Of a DNA stretch of 64,000 nt, positions 50,998-59,770 are shown in pieces. Both the position numbers and the translations under genes were made by a program. Source of the stretch: an uncultured Mediterraneibacter sp. (GTDB lineage: Bacteria > Bacillota > Clostridia > Lachnospirales > Lachnospiraceae); NCBI GenBank assembly GCA_944381935.1, contig CALWMN010000006.1, forward strand, positions 1 to 64,000, given 5' to 3'. The notes below the pieces were generated by a model, which saw nothing but the letters and a program-made list of their open reading frames with translations, ran no database searches and was not told the origin of the DNA. Position 1 is the stretch's first letter. Each line of letters opens with the position of its first letter.

Positions 50998-51057
50998 TTC
51001 CTCCTTATCAGGTTATCTGCTAATCTTGGCTTTCTGCATTTTGGCAGGATAGAGGCA

Positions 51058-51288
51058 TCAGGTAGCCGCGCTCTGGGCGGACCAGATTTCCCGGAATTTT
51101 TTTCTGCCGCGCGTAAGCCGGGTTTTTACCGTATTTTCATCGAGGAGCTGGGCAGTCTCGCTGATCTTGAGTCCTTCTCCGTAATAAAGAAGGAGGACGG
51201 TGCGGTATTTTTCATCCAGGGAGCGCATCAGTTCCTCAAATATGCTATCGTTCCCTCCTTCTTTTTGGCGGATATATGCTGCAGCTTC
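51058..51288 (-). pseudogene. Truncated ECF sigma factor (region 4 only)
   Basis: Seventy-six codons remain, beginning EAAAYIRQKEGGNDSIFEEL. They contain the sigma-70 region 4 pattern LDEKYRTVLLLYYGEGLKIS and ETAQLLDENTVKTRLTRGRK, then stop at 51058. There is no start codon; an in-frame stop lies directly upstream, and a TATAAT-like box at about 51297-51302 sits next to the break. Region 2 seems deleted. It and the following frameshifted gene look like a decayed sigma factor and associated-protein operon. Confidence 0.8.
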
Positions 51289-51432
51289 CTATCCCTATTA
51301 TACAGAAAAAAACACCAGAGCTACTGTTTTGCTGGATATTCGCAGAAGGCTTTGCTAAAATAATGCTTATAGAGAAAATGTGCGCAATAAACGGCTGAAA
51401 GGGGCTGTAGAAAAGCAAGGAGGGTATGTAAA

Positions 51433-53142
51433 ATGAGAGTCATTGACTTTAAAGATGCGAAATGCCGACACTGCTATAAATGTGTCCGCCACTGTGCGGT
51501 GAAGGCGATCTCCGTCAGGGATGAACAGGCGCGTATCATGGTAGACCACTGCATCAACTGCGGGCGCTGCCTGGAGGTCTGTCCCCAGAATGCGAAGACG
51601 TTTGCCAGCGACCTGGACCGGGTGAAGGGTTATCTGGAACAGGGGTTTAGGACCGTTATATCCATTGCCCCGTCCTACGCCGGGGTGCTGGAGTTTGACC
51701 GGCCCGGGCAGGTTGTGGACGCCCTGCAGAAACTGGGTTTTGCCGAAGTGCGGGAGACGGCGGAAGGGGCGGCTATGGTGACGAATGAATATAAGAAGCT
51801 TGTCTGGGAAAACAAGATGCCCAATATCATCACAACCTGCTGTCCGAGTATGAACGACCTTGTGGAGAAATATTATCCAGACTGTGCAAAGCTTATGGCT
51901 CCGGTCGTATCGCCTATGGTGGCTCACGGACGCTATATTAAAAAGATCTACGGATCCGATGTGAAAGTGGTATTCCTGGGACCGTGCATTGCCAAGAAGC
52001 AGGAGGCGATCGGGGACGAGCGGGTGTTCGGGGCGATCGACGCGATTCTCACCTTCGAGGAGCTGGCTCTCTGGCTGAGGGATGCAGGGATCGATCTTCG
52101 CTCCTGCGAGGACATGCCGATGGGGAATCCCGATCCGAAGATTAACCGCCTGTATCCTGTCAGCGGAGGCGTAATCCAGTCGGTGATCACGGAAGAGGAT
52201 GCAGATCAATACCACAAGGTGTTTGTGGACGGTCTCGAGAACTGCATGGAGATGCTGGAATGTCTGCAGAGAGGCGAGCTGGACCACTGCTTTATCGAGG
52301 CGAATGTCTGTGAGGGCGGCTGCGCGAAGGGACCTGCATCTGCACACTGGAATACTTCTTATGTAAAGACGAAAGTGAAGATCGAGAACGTGGTGTCCTA
52401 TAAGGCAGCGCGTGACCTTCCAGATATGAGCACGGAAGAGCTGGCAAAGGATTTTGGCGACCACAGCCTGTCCGACCCCATGCCGTCGGAGGAGCAGATC
52501 CAGCGCATCCTGAAGTCTACCGGAAAATATTCCCAGGAAGACCAGCTCAACTGTGGGGCGTGCGGTTACTCTACATGCCGGGAGAAAGCGATCGCTGTTT
52601 TCCAGGGAAAAGCGGAGCTGTCTATGTGTATGCCATACGCGCTGACCCAGGCGGAGTCCATGTCCAATGTCGTCATGGATGTGACGCCAAATATGGTATT
52701 TGTCATTGGCAGTGATATGAAAATCCTGGACTGCAACAAGAGGGGACAGGAGCTTCTCGGCGTGGGAAGAGAGGAGGCCGTACAGCGCTACATATTTGAG
52801 TTTATTGAGGCGGAGGACATTGAGAACGCCCTCCTGACAAGGGAGAATGTGCTGCACAAGAAAGTCCGGCTTGAGAACGGGAAGATCACAGCGGAGGAAA
52901 CCATTGTCTACATTGAAAATCTGGACGCCGTGCTTGTAATCTTCCAGGATGTGACGAGAGAGGAGAAGATCAAGGAGCAGCATTATAACCTGAAGGTGGA
53001 GACGGTGGAAATGGCTCAGAAAGTCATTGAAAAACAGATGATGGTGGCACAGGAGATCGCCGGACTGCTCGGGGAAACGACTGCGGAGACAAAGGTGACG
53101 CTTACAAAGCTGCGGGATTCCATTCTCAATGAAGAGGATTAA
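51433..53142 (+). CDS. hydS: Sensory [FeFe] hydrogenase with PAS domain (HydS, group C type)
   Basis: In the 569-aa protein two [4Fe-4S] motifs (CRHCYKCVRHC, CINCGRCLEVC) precede an H-cluster domain with TTCCPSMNDLVEKYYPD, GPCIAKKQEAIGDE and NVCEGGCAKGPASAHW. A four-Cys Fe-S domain (LNCGACGYSTCREKA) and a PAS domain (about 415-510, starting DVTPNMVFVIGSDMKILDCN) follow, with a coiled-coil tail. HydS proteins are known as H2 sensors in Clostridia and Thermotoga. The adjacent SpoIIE phosphatase is their usual partner. AAGCAAGGAGGGTATGTAAA precedes the ATG. Confidence 0.94.
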   Translation: MRVIDFKDAKCRHCYKCVRHCAVKAISVRDEQARIMVDHCINCGRCLEVCPQNAKTFASDLDRVKGYLEQGFRTVISIAPSYAGVLEFDRPGQVVDALQKLGFAEVRETAEGAAMVTNEYKKLVWENKMPNIITTCCPSMNDLVEKYYPDCAKLMAPVVSPMVAHGRYIKKIYGSDVKVVFLGPCIAKKQEAIGDERVFGAIDAILTFEELALWLRDAGIDLRSCEDMPMGNPDPKINRLYPVSGGVIQSVITEEDADQYHKVFVDGLENCMEMLECLQRGELDHCFIEANVCEGGCAKGPASAHWNTSYVKTKVKIENVVSYKAARDLPDMSTEELAKDFGDHSLSDPMPSEEQIQRILKSTGKYSQEDQLNCGACGYSTCREKAIAVFQGKAELSMCMPYALTQAESMSNVVMDVTPNMVFVIGSDMKILDCNKRGQELLGVGREEAVQRYIFEFIEAEDIENALLTRENVLHKKVRLENGKITAEETIVYIENLDAVLVIFQDVTREEKIKEQHYNLKVETVEMAQKVIEKQMMVAQEIAGLLGETTAETKVTLTKLRDSILNEED

Positions 53143-53157
53143 GGGAAGGGGGACCTG

Positions 53158-54336
53158 ATGATGAGTGTGAGTATTGATGTGGCGTGGAAGAGCCTGAATA
53201 AGTACCGGGAAGAGCTGTGCGGGGACAAGGTCGAGGTGCTTAAGACTTCTGATTCGGATATCCTGATCCTGGCGGATGGGATGGGGAGCGGTGTGAAGGC
53301 AAATATTCTGGCTACCCTGACTTCCAAGATCCTTGGGACCATGCTCCAGGAAGGGGCGACAATCGAATCGTGCGTGGAGACGATCGCAAAGACGCTTCCG
53401 ATCTGTAAAGTGCGCAAAGTCGCATATGCGACGTTCAGCATCCTTCAGATCTTTCACGGCGGGGAAGCTTATCTGGCTGAGTTTGACAATCCGTCTTGCG
53501 TGTTCATCCGCGACGGCAGGATTGTGAACTATCCCTATCAGGTGCGGGAGATTGAGAATAAGAAGGTGCATGAATACCGCTTTACGGTAAAGAAGAACGA
53601 CTGCTTCGTACTGATGAGCGACGGCGTGATCTACGCAGGGGCCGGCTCCATCCTGAATATGCAGGGATGGACCTGGGAGGCGATGGCAGAATATACGCTG
53701 AAGTGCACGAAGAAGACGCTGTCGGCTTCCCGCCTGGCAGTGATGCTTAGCCAGGCGTGTGATGAACTCTATGAGGAAAAGCCGGGAGACGATACAACGG
53801 TGGCAGTTGCCAGAGTGATAGAGCGGAAAGTGGTCAATATATTTACCGGTCCTCCGAAGAAGAAGGAGGACGATGAACGGCTGATGCACGATTTCATGCA
53901 TATGGAAGGCAGTAAGGTCGTGTCAGGCGGGACAAGCGCGAATATCGCGGCAAGGTTTCTGGGGAAAGAGGTTATAACAAAAGCGGACAGCCGCAACCCG
54001 GATGTGCCGCCGACAGCATCGATAGACGGGATCGATCTTGTCACAGAGGGGGTCCTGACCCTCGGAAAGTGCCTGAAGCTTCTGAAAAAATTTGTCAACA
54101 GTGAGTTTGACGCGGAGTTTTTTGATGAGCTGGATGCAGACAACGGAGCCTCACGCCTGGCAAAGCTTCTGATAGAAGAATGTACAGAGCTCAATCTCTT
54201 TGTGGGGACGGCGGTCAATGGCGCCCACAAGGAATCCGAGCTGAACTTTGACCTGAGCATGAGGCAGAACCTGGTGGACCAGCTGGTCAAAACCGCTGAA
54301 GAGATGGGACGGGCAGTGAGGGTGACATATTATTAG
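53158..54336 (+). CDS. SpoIIE/PP2C-type protein serine phosphatase linked to HydS
   Basis: The 392-aa protein has the PP2C metal motif LADGMGSGVKAN (Asp40), MSDGVIYAG and PGDDTTVAVAR, defining a SpoIIE phosphatase domain in residues 1-220. A C-terminal domain of about 170 residues (with VSGGTSANIAARFLGKEV and FFDELDADNGASRLAKLL) is of unknown role. It lies 15 bases after hydS. It probably dephosphorylates a protein in response to the state of the H-cluster; the RsbW-like kinases upstream are natural opponents. Confidence 0.92.
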   Translation: MMSVSIDVAWKSLNKYREELCGDKVEVLKTSDSDILILADGMGSGVKANILATLTSKILGTMLQEGATIESCVETIAKTLPICKVRKVAYATFSILQIFHGGEAYLAEFDNPSCVFIRDGRIVNYPYQVREIENKKVHEYRFTVKKNDCFVLMSDGVIYAGAGSILNMQGWTWEAMAEYTLKCTKKTLSASRLAVMLSQACDELYEEKPGDDTTVAVARVIERKVVNIFTGPPKKKEDDERLMHDFMHMEGSKVVSGGTSANIAARFLGKEVITKADSRNPDVPPTASIDGIDLVTEGVLTLGKCLKLLKKFVNSEFDAEFFDELDADNGASRLAKLLIEECTELNLFVGTAVNGAHKESELNFDLSMRQNLVDQLVKTAEEMGRAVRVTYY

Positions 54337-54342
54337 CCTCCG

Positions 54343-56439
54343 TTATTCCAGATAGTAGGTGTTGAACCCGTATCCGGTGCGGAACTCGATTTCGACATAC
54401 TCATTTTTCTCGTTCCGCTCATCCAGTATTCCGGGGCATCCGTACGTTATATTGCCAAGAAGAGCCCGGATATCCTGTTTGTCTGTGATGAGGACAGGGG
54501 TAAATTCATCTGCCGGCAGTTCTGTTACGGACGGCAGGGCAGGGAGATAGTCCGGGAGTTCCCCTTTGCGTATGGAGTCGGCGGAGAGATACAGGCTGAT
54601 ACTGCTGACCTCTTCGGGATCGATCTCTTTTTGGAGAGTGTATCCGTATTCCTCCAGGCAGGAAAGCGTGTTTGTATAAGTCTCATATATGTAAAAACCG
54701 GACAGGTTGGCCAGGGACTGACCGACGGACTCTATGGCGGCAGCCCCGGAGCTGATTTCCGTCTCGGAGTAATTGTCCAGCAGTTCGACAGACAGTTCGC
54801 CGAGAGGGGTCCCATACCGGAGCGTCCCGGCATCTGCAGCAAGGACATCCTGCTCATACGCATCCAGGAGACGGTTCACCTGATCCGGACTCAGGGAAAG
54901 CGTCTCGGGGAGCCCGTAAATATCATACAGGTACAAGGAGCGGATGGCAGAACGGTCAAGGTGGAAGACGGGGAAAAGATTTCGGCGGTACTCCTCATCG
55001 TCCAGGGCCTGCGAAAGAAGGGCAGCTGTCCGGGAGGTGTCTACGGAATATGCCCTTGAGGTTTTGCACCCGTTTGACAGCTCATAGTAAAAAACCGTGT
55101 ACATCTTACCGCTGCCGTCCTCCCGTGCTCCGAGGTCGCCGGACCCGGATATCCCGGAATGTGCGAGACCATATGCCATATCCCTGCAGTCCTCTGGCAC
55201 AGGGACGGTGGTATTCAGCTCATAGCTGTCCCCATAGGGAAAGGGGTACTGAAAATAGCTGTCAAAGGAAAAAGGTTTCAGGCCTATGGTTTCCAGGGCG
55301 TCCTTTTTGGGCAGCCATGTATCGTATCCGAACAGGTCGAACTGAAAGATGCAGAGGATAACCGCGACACCCGCGACTGAGAGAAGAGATGACTTCCAGC
55401 TTCTGAAAATCTGCGCAAGATCCAGGCGATAGACCAATTCGATGACACAGCAGATCAGGATGCACATTATCATTCCCATGACGATGATCCACTTGGTTCC
55501 GGAAGCGCCGATATAGTTGTTGATAAAGATCCCAAGAGAAAGGGATGCGGGAACACTGATCAGGATCTTAAGCACAGGCGCCAGCCTGGGAAATGAGAGG
55601 GGATTGCCGGCAGCTTCTGAGGGATAGGCTTTGTACAGCAGAAAGGCAGCGGCAAGAAAGACGGCAGAAAAAAGCAGGGCAGCAAAAACAAGGGATAGCC
55701 GGGGATAGCCGGAGACCGTGTCGGCCAGATGGGAGAAAAGGGCGGCGGGGGACAGGTATACAGCCGCTTTCTCAAACAAGGACGGCGCAATCGGATAGTA
55801 AGCCTCAAAAAATACTCCTTTCAGCGAGGTTATCATATTCAGCGCTACACTGCAGTAAACGGAAAGAATAAGCGCGGCGATAAGACCTGTCACAGTTGTT
55901 CCGGTCAGAAGCATGGCGAATATACCGGTGTGATAGATCAGAAGGAAAGAGAGAAGGCCGATGCCAAACGCCGTGATGCACTTCCATGTCAGGGCAGGGT
56001 CTGCGATGCCGTTTGCATACCCGGCTGCGATGACCAGGGCAGAACAGATGGCATACGGCACGGCAAATATAATCAGACCGCTTACATAGACAGTGCAAAA
56101 CCACTGTTCCCTTTTTATGGGAAAGGAGTGGTAGAAATCCAGCTTTTCCCGGGAATGTATGTAGTGGAAGCCGGTCCCGGCAAGGGTGAGGGCAAGCACA
56201 AAGAGTGCGATATGCAGCACAGAGGCAGTGGCGCCTGAGATCAGGCCGGGAAACCTGCCGTACAGACTCTCCAGTGCGTCCTGCGGTGAATAGGCGAAAG
56301 CCGCCCTTACACTGTCCATATGTATCATCGTATATACGGGCATCAGAAGGAAAAGTCCGGCAGCAGCCAGAGCGGCCAGCCATCCGCGCCTCTTAATGTC
56401 TTTTATGATGAGTTTAGTAAAGGAAATCTTTGATATCAT
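54343..56439 (-). CDS. ABC transporter permease of a GntR-controlled operon
   Basis: The 698-aa protein has about nine hydrophobic segments in residues 20-390 and a large extracytoplasmic domain of about 300 residues at the C-terminus (starting near YDTWLPKKDALETIG). The layout resembles ABC-2/YtrC-type permeases that handle antimicrobials or acetoin-related functions. The ATG at 56439 follows GGAGGTTGCAGGTT and lies inside the end of the ATPase gene (26-base overlap). Substrate unknown. Confidence 0.85.
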   Translation of the reverse strand: MISKISFTKLIIKDIKRRGWLAALAAAGLFLLMPVYTMIHMDSVRAAFAYSPQDALESLYGRFPGLISGATASVLHIALFVLALTLAGTGFHYIHSREKLDFYHSFPIKREQWFCTVYVSGLIIFAVPYAICSALVIAAGYANGIADPALTWKCITAFGIGLLSFLLIYHTGIFAMLLTGTTVTGLIAALILSVYCSVALNMITSLKGVFFEAYYPIAPSLFEKAAVYLSPAALFSHLADTVSGYPRLSLVFAALLFSAVFLAAAFLLYKAYPSEAAGNPLSFPRLAPVLKILISVPASLSLGIFINNYIGASGTKWIIVMGMIMCILICCVIELVYRLDLAQIFRSWKSSLLSVAGVAVILCIFQFDLFGYDTWLPKKDALETIGLKPFSFDSYFQYPFPYGDSYELNTTVPVPEDCRDMAYGLAHSGISGSGDLGAREDGSGKMYTVFYYELSNGCKTSRAYSVDTSRTAALLSQALDDEEYRRNLFPVFHLDRSAIRSLYLYDIYGLPETLSLSPDQVNRLLDAYEQDVLAADAGTLRYGTPLGELSVELLDNYSETEISSGAAAIESVGQSLANLSGFYIYETYTNTLSCLEEYGYTLQKEIDPEEVSSISLYLSADSIRKGELPDYLPALPSVTELPADEFTPVLITDKQDIRALLGNITYGCPGILDERNEKNEYVEIEFRTGYGFNTYYLE

Positions 56440-57316
56440 AACCTGCAACCTCCGTTTCGCTGATAAAGATTTCTTCCAGGGTAAGGGGCAGAACCTCTGC
56501 AAAAAGAGGGTCTGCAGACTCTGCGCGCTTCAGGGTATCTTCCCGTCCCCCTCGGACAGTGAGGGTGAGAAGCGAGCCGGAGCGCTCCAGCTTTAATATC
56601 TTTAATTCTTTTAAAAGCTGCTGTTCCCTTCTGATATCAGGTATCACACATTGGAGCTTGCATATGCCGCTCTTGATCTGGTCGAGATCTTTCGTAAAGA
56701 GGATCCTGCCGTTATAAAGCAATCCCACATTGTCACAGAAATCTTCAAGCTCCCTCAAGTTATGTGATGAAATGACGGGGGTAAAGTCCCGTTTCATCAT
56801 TTCCGCTGCGAACAGGCTCTTGACTGCCTGGCGCACCACGGGATCCAGTCCGTCGAAGGTCTCGTCGCACAGGAGATACCGTGTGCATGAGGCAATGCCG
56901 AGAAGGAGGGAGAGCTGTTTTTTCATTCCCTTTGAAAAAGTACTGGCCCGGCGTTTCGGATCCAGATTGAACTTCCGGGTGAGGGAGTCAAAAAGCTCCC
57001 GGTCAAAGGAAGGGTATACGGCGGCGTAATAATCTCTCATCTGGACAGCGTCCGCGTTTTGGAAGAAGTAAGGGGAATCGGAGAGGAAACAGATCTGCGA
57101 TTTGACGGCAGGGTTTTCAAACACCGGCTCCCCGTCCACCAGGACGACTCCGTGGTCCGGCTTCAGGATTCCGCCTGCCATTCGGAGAAGGGTGCTCTTT
57201 CCCGCCCCATTGGCGCCGATCAGGCCAAAGATCATCCCATCCTGTATAACGGCGCTTATGCGGTCCGATGCCCGGATGCCGTGAAATGACTTGTCAAGCT
57301 CTTTTAGTTCGATCAT
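56414..57316 (-). CDS. ABC transporter ATP-binding protein (YtrB-like)
   Basis: The 300-aa protein has Walker A GLIGANGAGKSTLLRM, a Q-loop region, the signature STFSKGMKKQLSLLLG (FSKGM variant), Walker B RYLLCDETFDGLD and the switch His in VISSHNLRELED. The C-terminal 90 residues form a small accessory domain. The start at 57316 follows GAAAGGAGAAGTTCC. It is the ATPase of the permease downstream and overlaps the GntR gene by 23 bases. Confidence 0.92.
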   Translation of the reverse strand: MIELKELDKSFHGIRASDRISAVIQDGMIFGLIGANGAGKSTLLRMAGGILKPDHGVVLVDGEPVFENPAVKSQICFLSDSPYFFQNADAVQMRDYYAAVYPSFDRELFDSLTRKFNLDPKRRASTFSKGMKKQLSLLLGIASCTRYLLCDETFDGLDPVVRQAVKSLFAAEMMKRDFTPVISSHNLRELEDFCDNVGLLYNGRILFTKDLDQIKSGICKLQCVIPDIRREQQLLKELKILKLERSGSLLTLTVRGGREDTLKRAESADPLFAEVLPLTLEEIFISETEVAGYDIKDFLY

Positions 57317-57686
57317 GGAACTTCTCCTTTCCAAATATCTGGTCGATCAGACGTCTGTAATCTTCCCTGGTAATGCCAAGCTCCTTCCCATACATCAGGA
57401 GTTCTTCCGTCTTTTCCAGCAGAAGGTTCTTCTTCTGCTTCATCAGCTCAGCGGTATCTGCAACAAAGTTTCCCCGTCCCTTTACCGGGAAGATATACCC
57501 TTCCTGTTCCAGCACAGCGTAAGCTTTCTGTATCGTATTGGGATTGATGGAAAGCTCTACGGCAAGTGAGCGGACGGAGGGCATCTGAGTCCCGGGCGGC
57601 AGCGCGCCTTTTAAGATCAGTGTCTGGAAGTGCCGTGCAATCTGTTCATAAAACGGAAGCTTGCTGTGGTAATCGATCGAAATCAT
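57294..57686 (-). CDS. GntR-family repressor (YtrA subfamily)
   Basis: The 130-aa protein is a winged helix-turn-helix (LPFYEQIARHFQTLILKGAL, then PSVRSLAVELSINPNTIQKA) with a short C-terminal tail. This is the YtrA subfamily, which represses its own ABC transporter operon. GGAAGGAAGGGATTCC precedes the ATG at 57686. A 25-bp inverted repeat in its promoter is the probable binding site. The inducer is unknown; cell-wall antibiotics induce relatives. Confidence 0.92.
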   Translation of the reverse strand: MISIDYHSKLPFYEQIARHFQTLILKGALPPGTQMPSVRSLAVELSINPNTIQKAYAVLEQEGYIFPVKGRGNFVADTAELMKQKKNLLLEKTEELLMYGKELGITREDYRRLIDQIFGKEKFHDRTKRA

Positions 57687-57749
57687 GGAATCCCTTCCTT
57701 CCTGGAAACACACAATGCCCGTACTGTGGGGCAGCGGTAGAGTGTGAGA

Positions 57750-57859
57750 AGTGTACTAGTTCGTCTAATACACTAAAGGTACCATGTGATATACAAAAAG
57801 TCAATGTTATTTGGGCGGCAGAGGTTTTGCTTGTGCATCCGGGCATTTGGTGATATGAT
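57750..57859. promoter_or_regulatory. GntR operator and divergent promoters (GntR operon and folC)
   Basis: AGTGTACTAG-TTCGT-CTAATACACT (57750-57774) is a 25-bp inverted repeat with 9 of 10 matching pairs, typical of YtrA-type operators. Leftward, TTGACT (57799-57804) has TACCTT 17 bases on (57776-57781), next to the operator. Rightward, TTGTGC (57831-57836) and TATGAT (57854-57859) with 17 bases between form the folC promoter. Confidence 0.75.
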
Positions 57860-57913
57860 AGTTCTGTTCAGCGATCGGCTGAAGGAAAGGAATATGGAAA
57901 GGAAACGGAGAAC

Positions 57914-59206
57914 GTGACCTATAAAGAAGCAAGGGTATATTTGGACGAAATGTCGAAATACGGAAGTGTACTTGGCTTGGAGACAATCCGTGGTCTGTTG
58001 CATGAACTGGGCGATCCGCAGGATGACCTTAAGTTCATACATATTGCAGGAACGAATGGCAAGGGATCTGTGCTTGCATACACTTCGACCATACTAAGTG
58101 AGGCAGGATACAGGATCGGGCGGTATGTTTCACCTGCAGTGGTTTCCTATCTTGAGCGGATTCAGGTGAACGGAGAATGGATACCGGAAGAGAGATTCGC
58201 AGATTTGACGGAGAAAGCGAGAGACGCTATTGCCCGAATGGAGGACGCCGGGGAGAAGACCCCGACGGTCTTTGAGACAGAGACGGCAATAGCTTTTTTG
58301 TATTTCAGGGAAATGCAGTGCGACATGGTTGTGCTCGAGGCAGGGCTGGGTGGGGCGCTGGATGCGACGAATATTGTGAGGAATACGCTGTGCGCCGTAT
58401 TTTCAAGCATCAGCCGTGACCATATAGGAGTGATTGGAAATGATTTAAAAGAGATTGCAGAGAACAAAGCGGGCATCATCAAGCCGGGGTGCACTGTCAT
58501 ATCGGCAGGACAAAAAGAAGAAGTGCGCAGGATCCTTTCCCGCAGGGCCGGGACATATGGGGCTGACTATGTGGAAGCCGGTACTGTGGACATGGAGAGA
58601 GAGGGCGTAAGGGGAATGGAGTTTTCTTATAAGGAATTTCAGGATCTTTGCACTTCTCTTTCGGGAAAGAGCCAGGCGGTGAACGCTGCCGTTGCGCTGG
58701 AGGTGATCCGGGCGCTGAGAAACCTGGGGTATCCTGTCAGCGATGGGGCGGTAAGAAGAGGGATGGAACATACCGTGTGGCGCGGGAGGTTTGAATGTAT
58801 CATGGAAGAGCCGGCCTTTGTCCTGGACGGCGCCCACAATGAAGCGGGGGCGCTTAAGCTCAGGGAATCGGTTGAGAGTTATTTCCCTGGAAGAAGGCTG
58901 ATCTGCATTATGGGAGTTTTCCGGGACAAGGAGTATGAAAAGATTGCCGCAGCCATATGCCCGCTGGCTTCCTCAGTGTATACAGTGGACCTGCCGGATA
59001 AGGAGAGAGGCCTTAAGGCGGAAATACTGGCAGAGGCAGCAGGCAGGTACTGCAGGAGGGTAAAGGCGGCAAACAGCATGGAACAGGCGGTACAAGAAGC
59101 GCTTGGCGAGGCGGACAGTATGGATGTGATCCTCTCATTTGGTTCCCTGTCATATCTGGAGGCTGTCAGGAAAATCCTGGATCAAGAAAGAAGGACAAGA
59201 CAATGA
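57914..59206 (+). CDS. folC: Dihydrofolate synthase / folylpolyglutamate synthase
   Basis: FolC adds glutamate to dihydropteroate and lengthens the tail. The 430-aa protein has P-loop [32 protein letters not shown], and the Mur-ligase-like [18 protein letters not shown]. The GTG start at 57914 is supported by ACGGAGAAC; no in-frame ATG lies closer. It begins the folate operon and overlaps folE by 4 bases. Confidence 0.94.
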   Translation: MTYKEARVYLDEMSKYGSVLGLETIRGLLHELGDPQDDLKFIHIAGTNGKGSVLAYTSTILSEAGYRIGRYVSPAVVSYLERIQVNGEWIPEERFADLTEKARDAIARMEDAGEKTPTVFETETAIAFLYFREMQCDMVVLEAGLGGALDATNIVRNTLCAVFSSISRDHIGVIGNDLKEIAENKAGIIKPGCTVISAGQKEEVRRILSRRAGTYGADYVEAGTVDMEREGVRGMEFSYKEFQDLCTSLSGKSQAVNAAVALEVIRALRNLGYPVSDGAVRRGMEHTVWRGRFECIMEEPAFVLDGAHNEAGALKLRESVESYFPGRRLICIMGVFRDKEYEKIAAAICPLASSVYTVDLPDKERGLKAEILAEAAGRYCRRVKAANSMEQAVQEALGEADSMDVILSFGSLSYLEAVRKILDQERRTRQ

Positions 59207-59760
59207 TAGACGAGAAGAAAATTGAGCGGGCAATACGCCTCCTTCTGGAGGGGATAGGAGAAGATCCCGGGCGGGAAGGATTAAAGGACACGCCGAACCG
59301 AATTGCCCGCATGTATAGGGAAATATACGGGGGAATGGATGAGGATGCAGAAGTCCATCTGTCCAGGACATTCTCCGTTGGCAATAACGAGATGGTGATC
59401 GAGAGGGAGATCACGTTTTACTCTACCTGTGAGCATCACCTCCTCCCGTTCCACGGGAAAGCGCACATTGCATATATACCGGACGGGAAGGTCGTGGGGC
59501 TGAGTAAGCTGGCAAGGACGGTGGAGGTCTTTGCCAGGCGGCTGCAGATACAGGAACAGCTCACCGGACAGATCGCGGATGCACTGATGGAACATATATG
59601 CCCGAAGGGGGTGCTCGTGATGCTGGAGGCGGAGCATATGTGTATGACAATGCGCGGAATCAAAAAACCCGGAAGCCAGACCGTGACGCTGGCAAGAAGA
59701 GGGGTTTTTGAGAGTGATCCGGCGCTGGAAGAGCGGTTTTTCCGTATGATGGGAAGATAG
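59203..59760 (+). CDS. folE: GTP cyclohydrolase I
   Basis: FolE converts GTP to dihydroneopterin triphosphate. The 185-aa protein shows the zinc and catalytic motif [20 protein letters not shown], the [20 protein letters not shown] segment and [15 protein letters not shown]. Residues and length are typical of type IA enzymes. ATGA overlap with folC indicates coupled translation. Confidence 0.97.
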   Translation: MIDEKKIERAIRLLLEGIGEDPGREGLKDTPNRIARMYREIYGGMDEDAEVHLSRTFSVGNNEMVIEREITFYSTCEHHLLPFHGKAHIAYIPDGKVVGLSKLARTVEVFARRLQIQEQLTGQIADALMEHICPKGVLVMLEAEHMCMTMRGIKKPGSQTVTLARRGVFESDPALEERFFRMMGR

Positions 59761-59770
59761 GAGAAGGGAA

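Noticed and set aside
51367-53901. Very long minus-strand open frame (844 codons) opposite hydS and the SpoIIE gene
   Set aside because: It mirrors two clear genes with recognised motifs, has low-complexity His/Leu/Arg-rich composition and no ribosome binding site. Codon bias of the real genes explains it.
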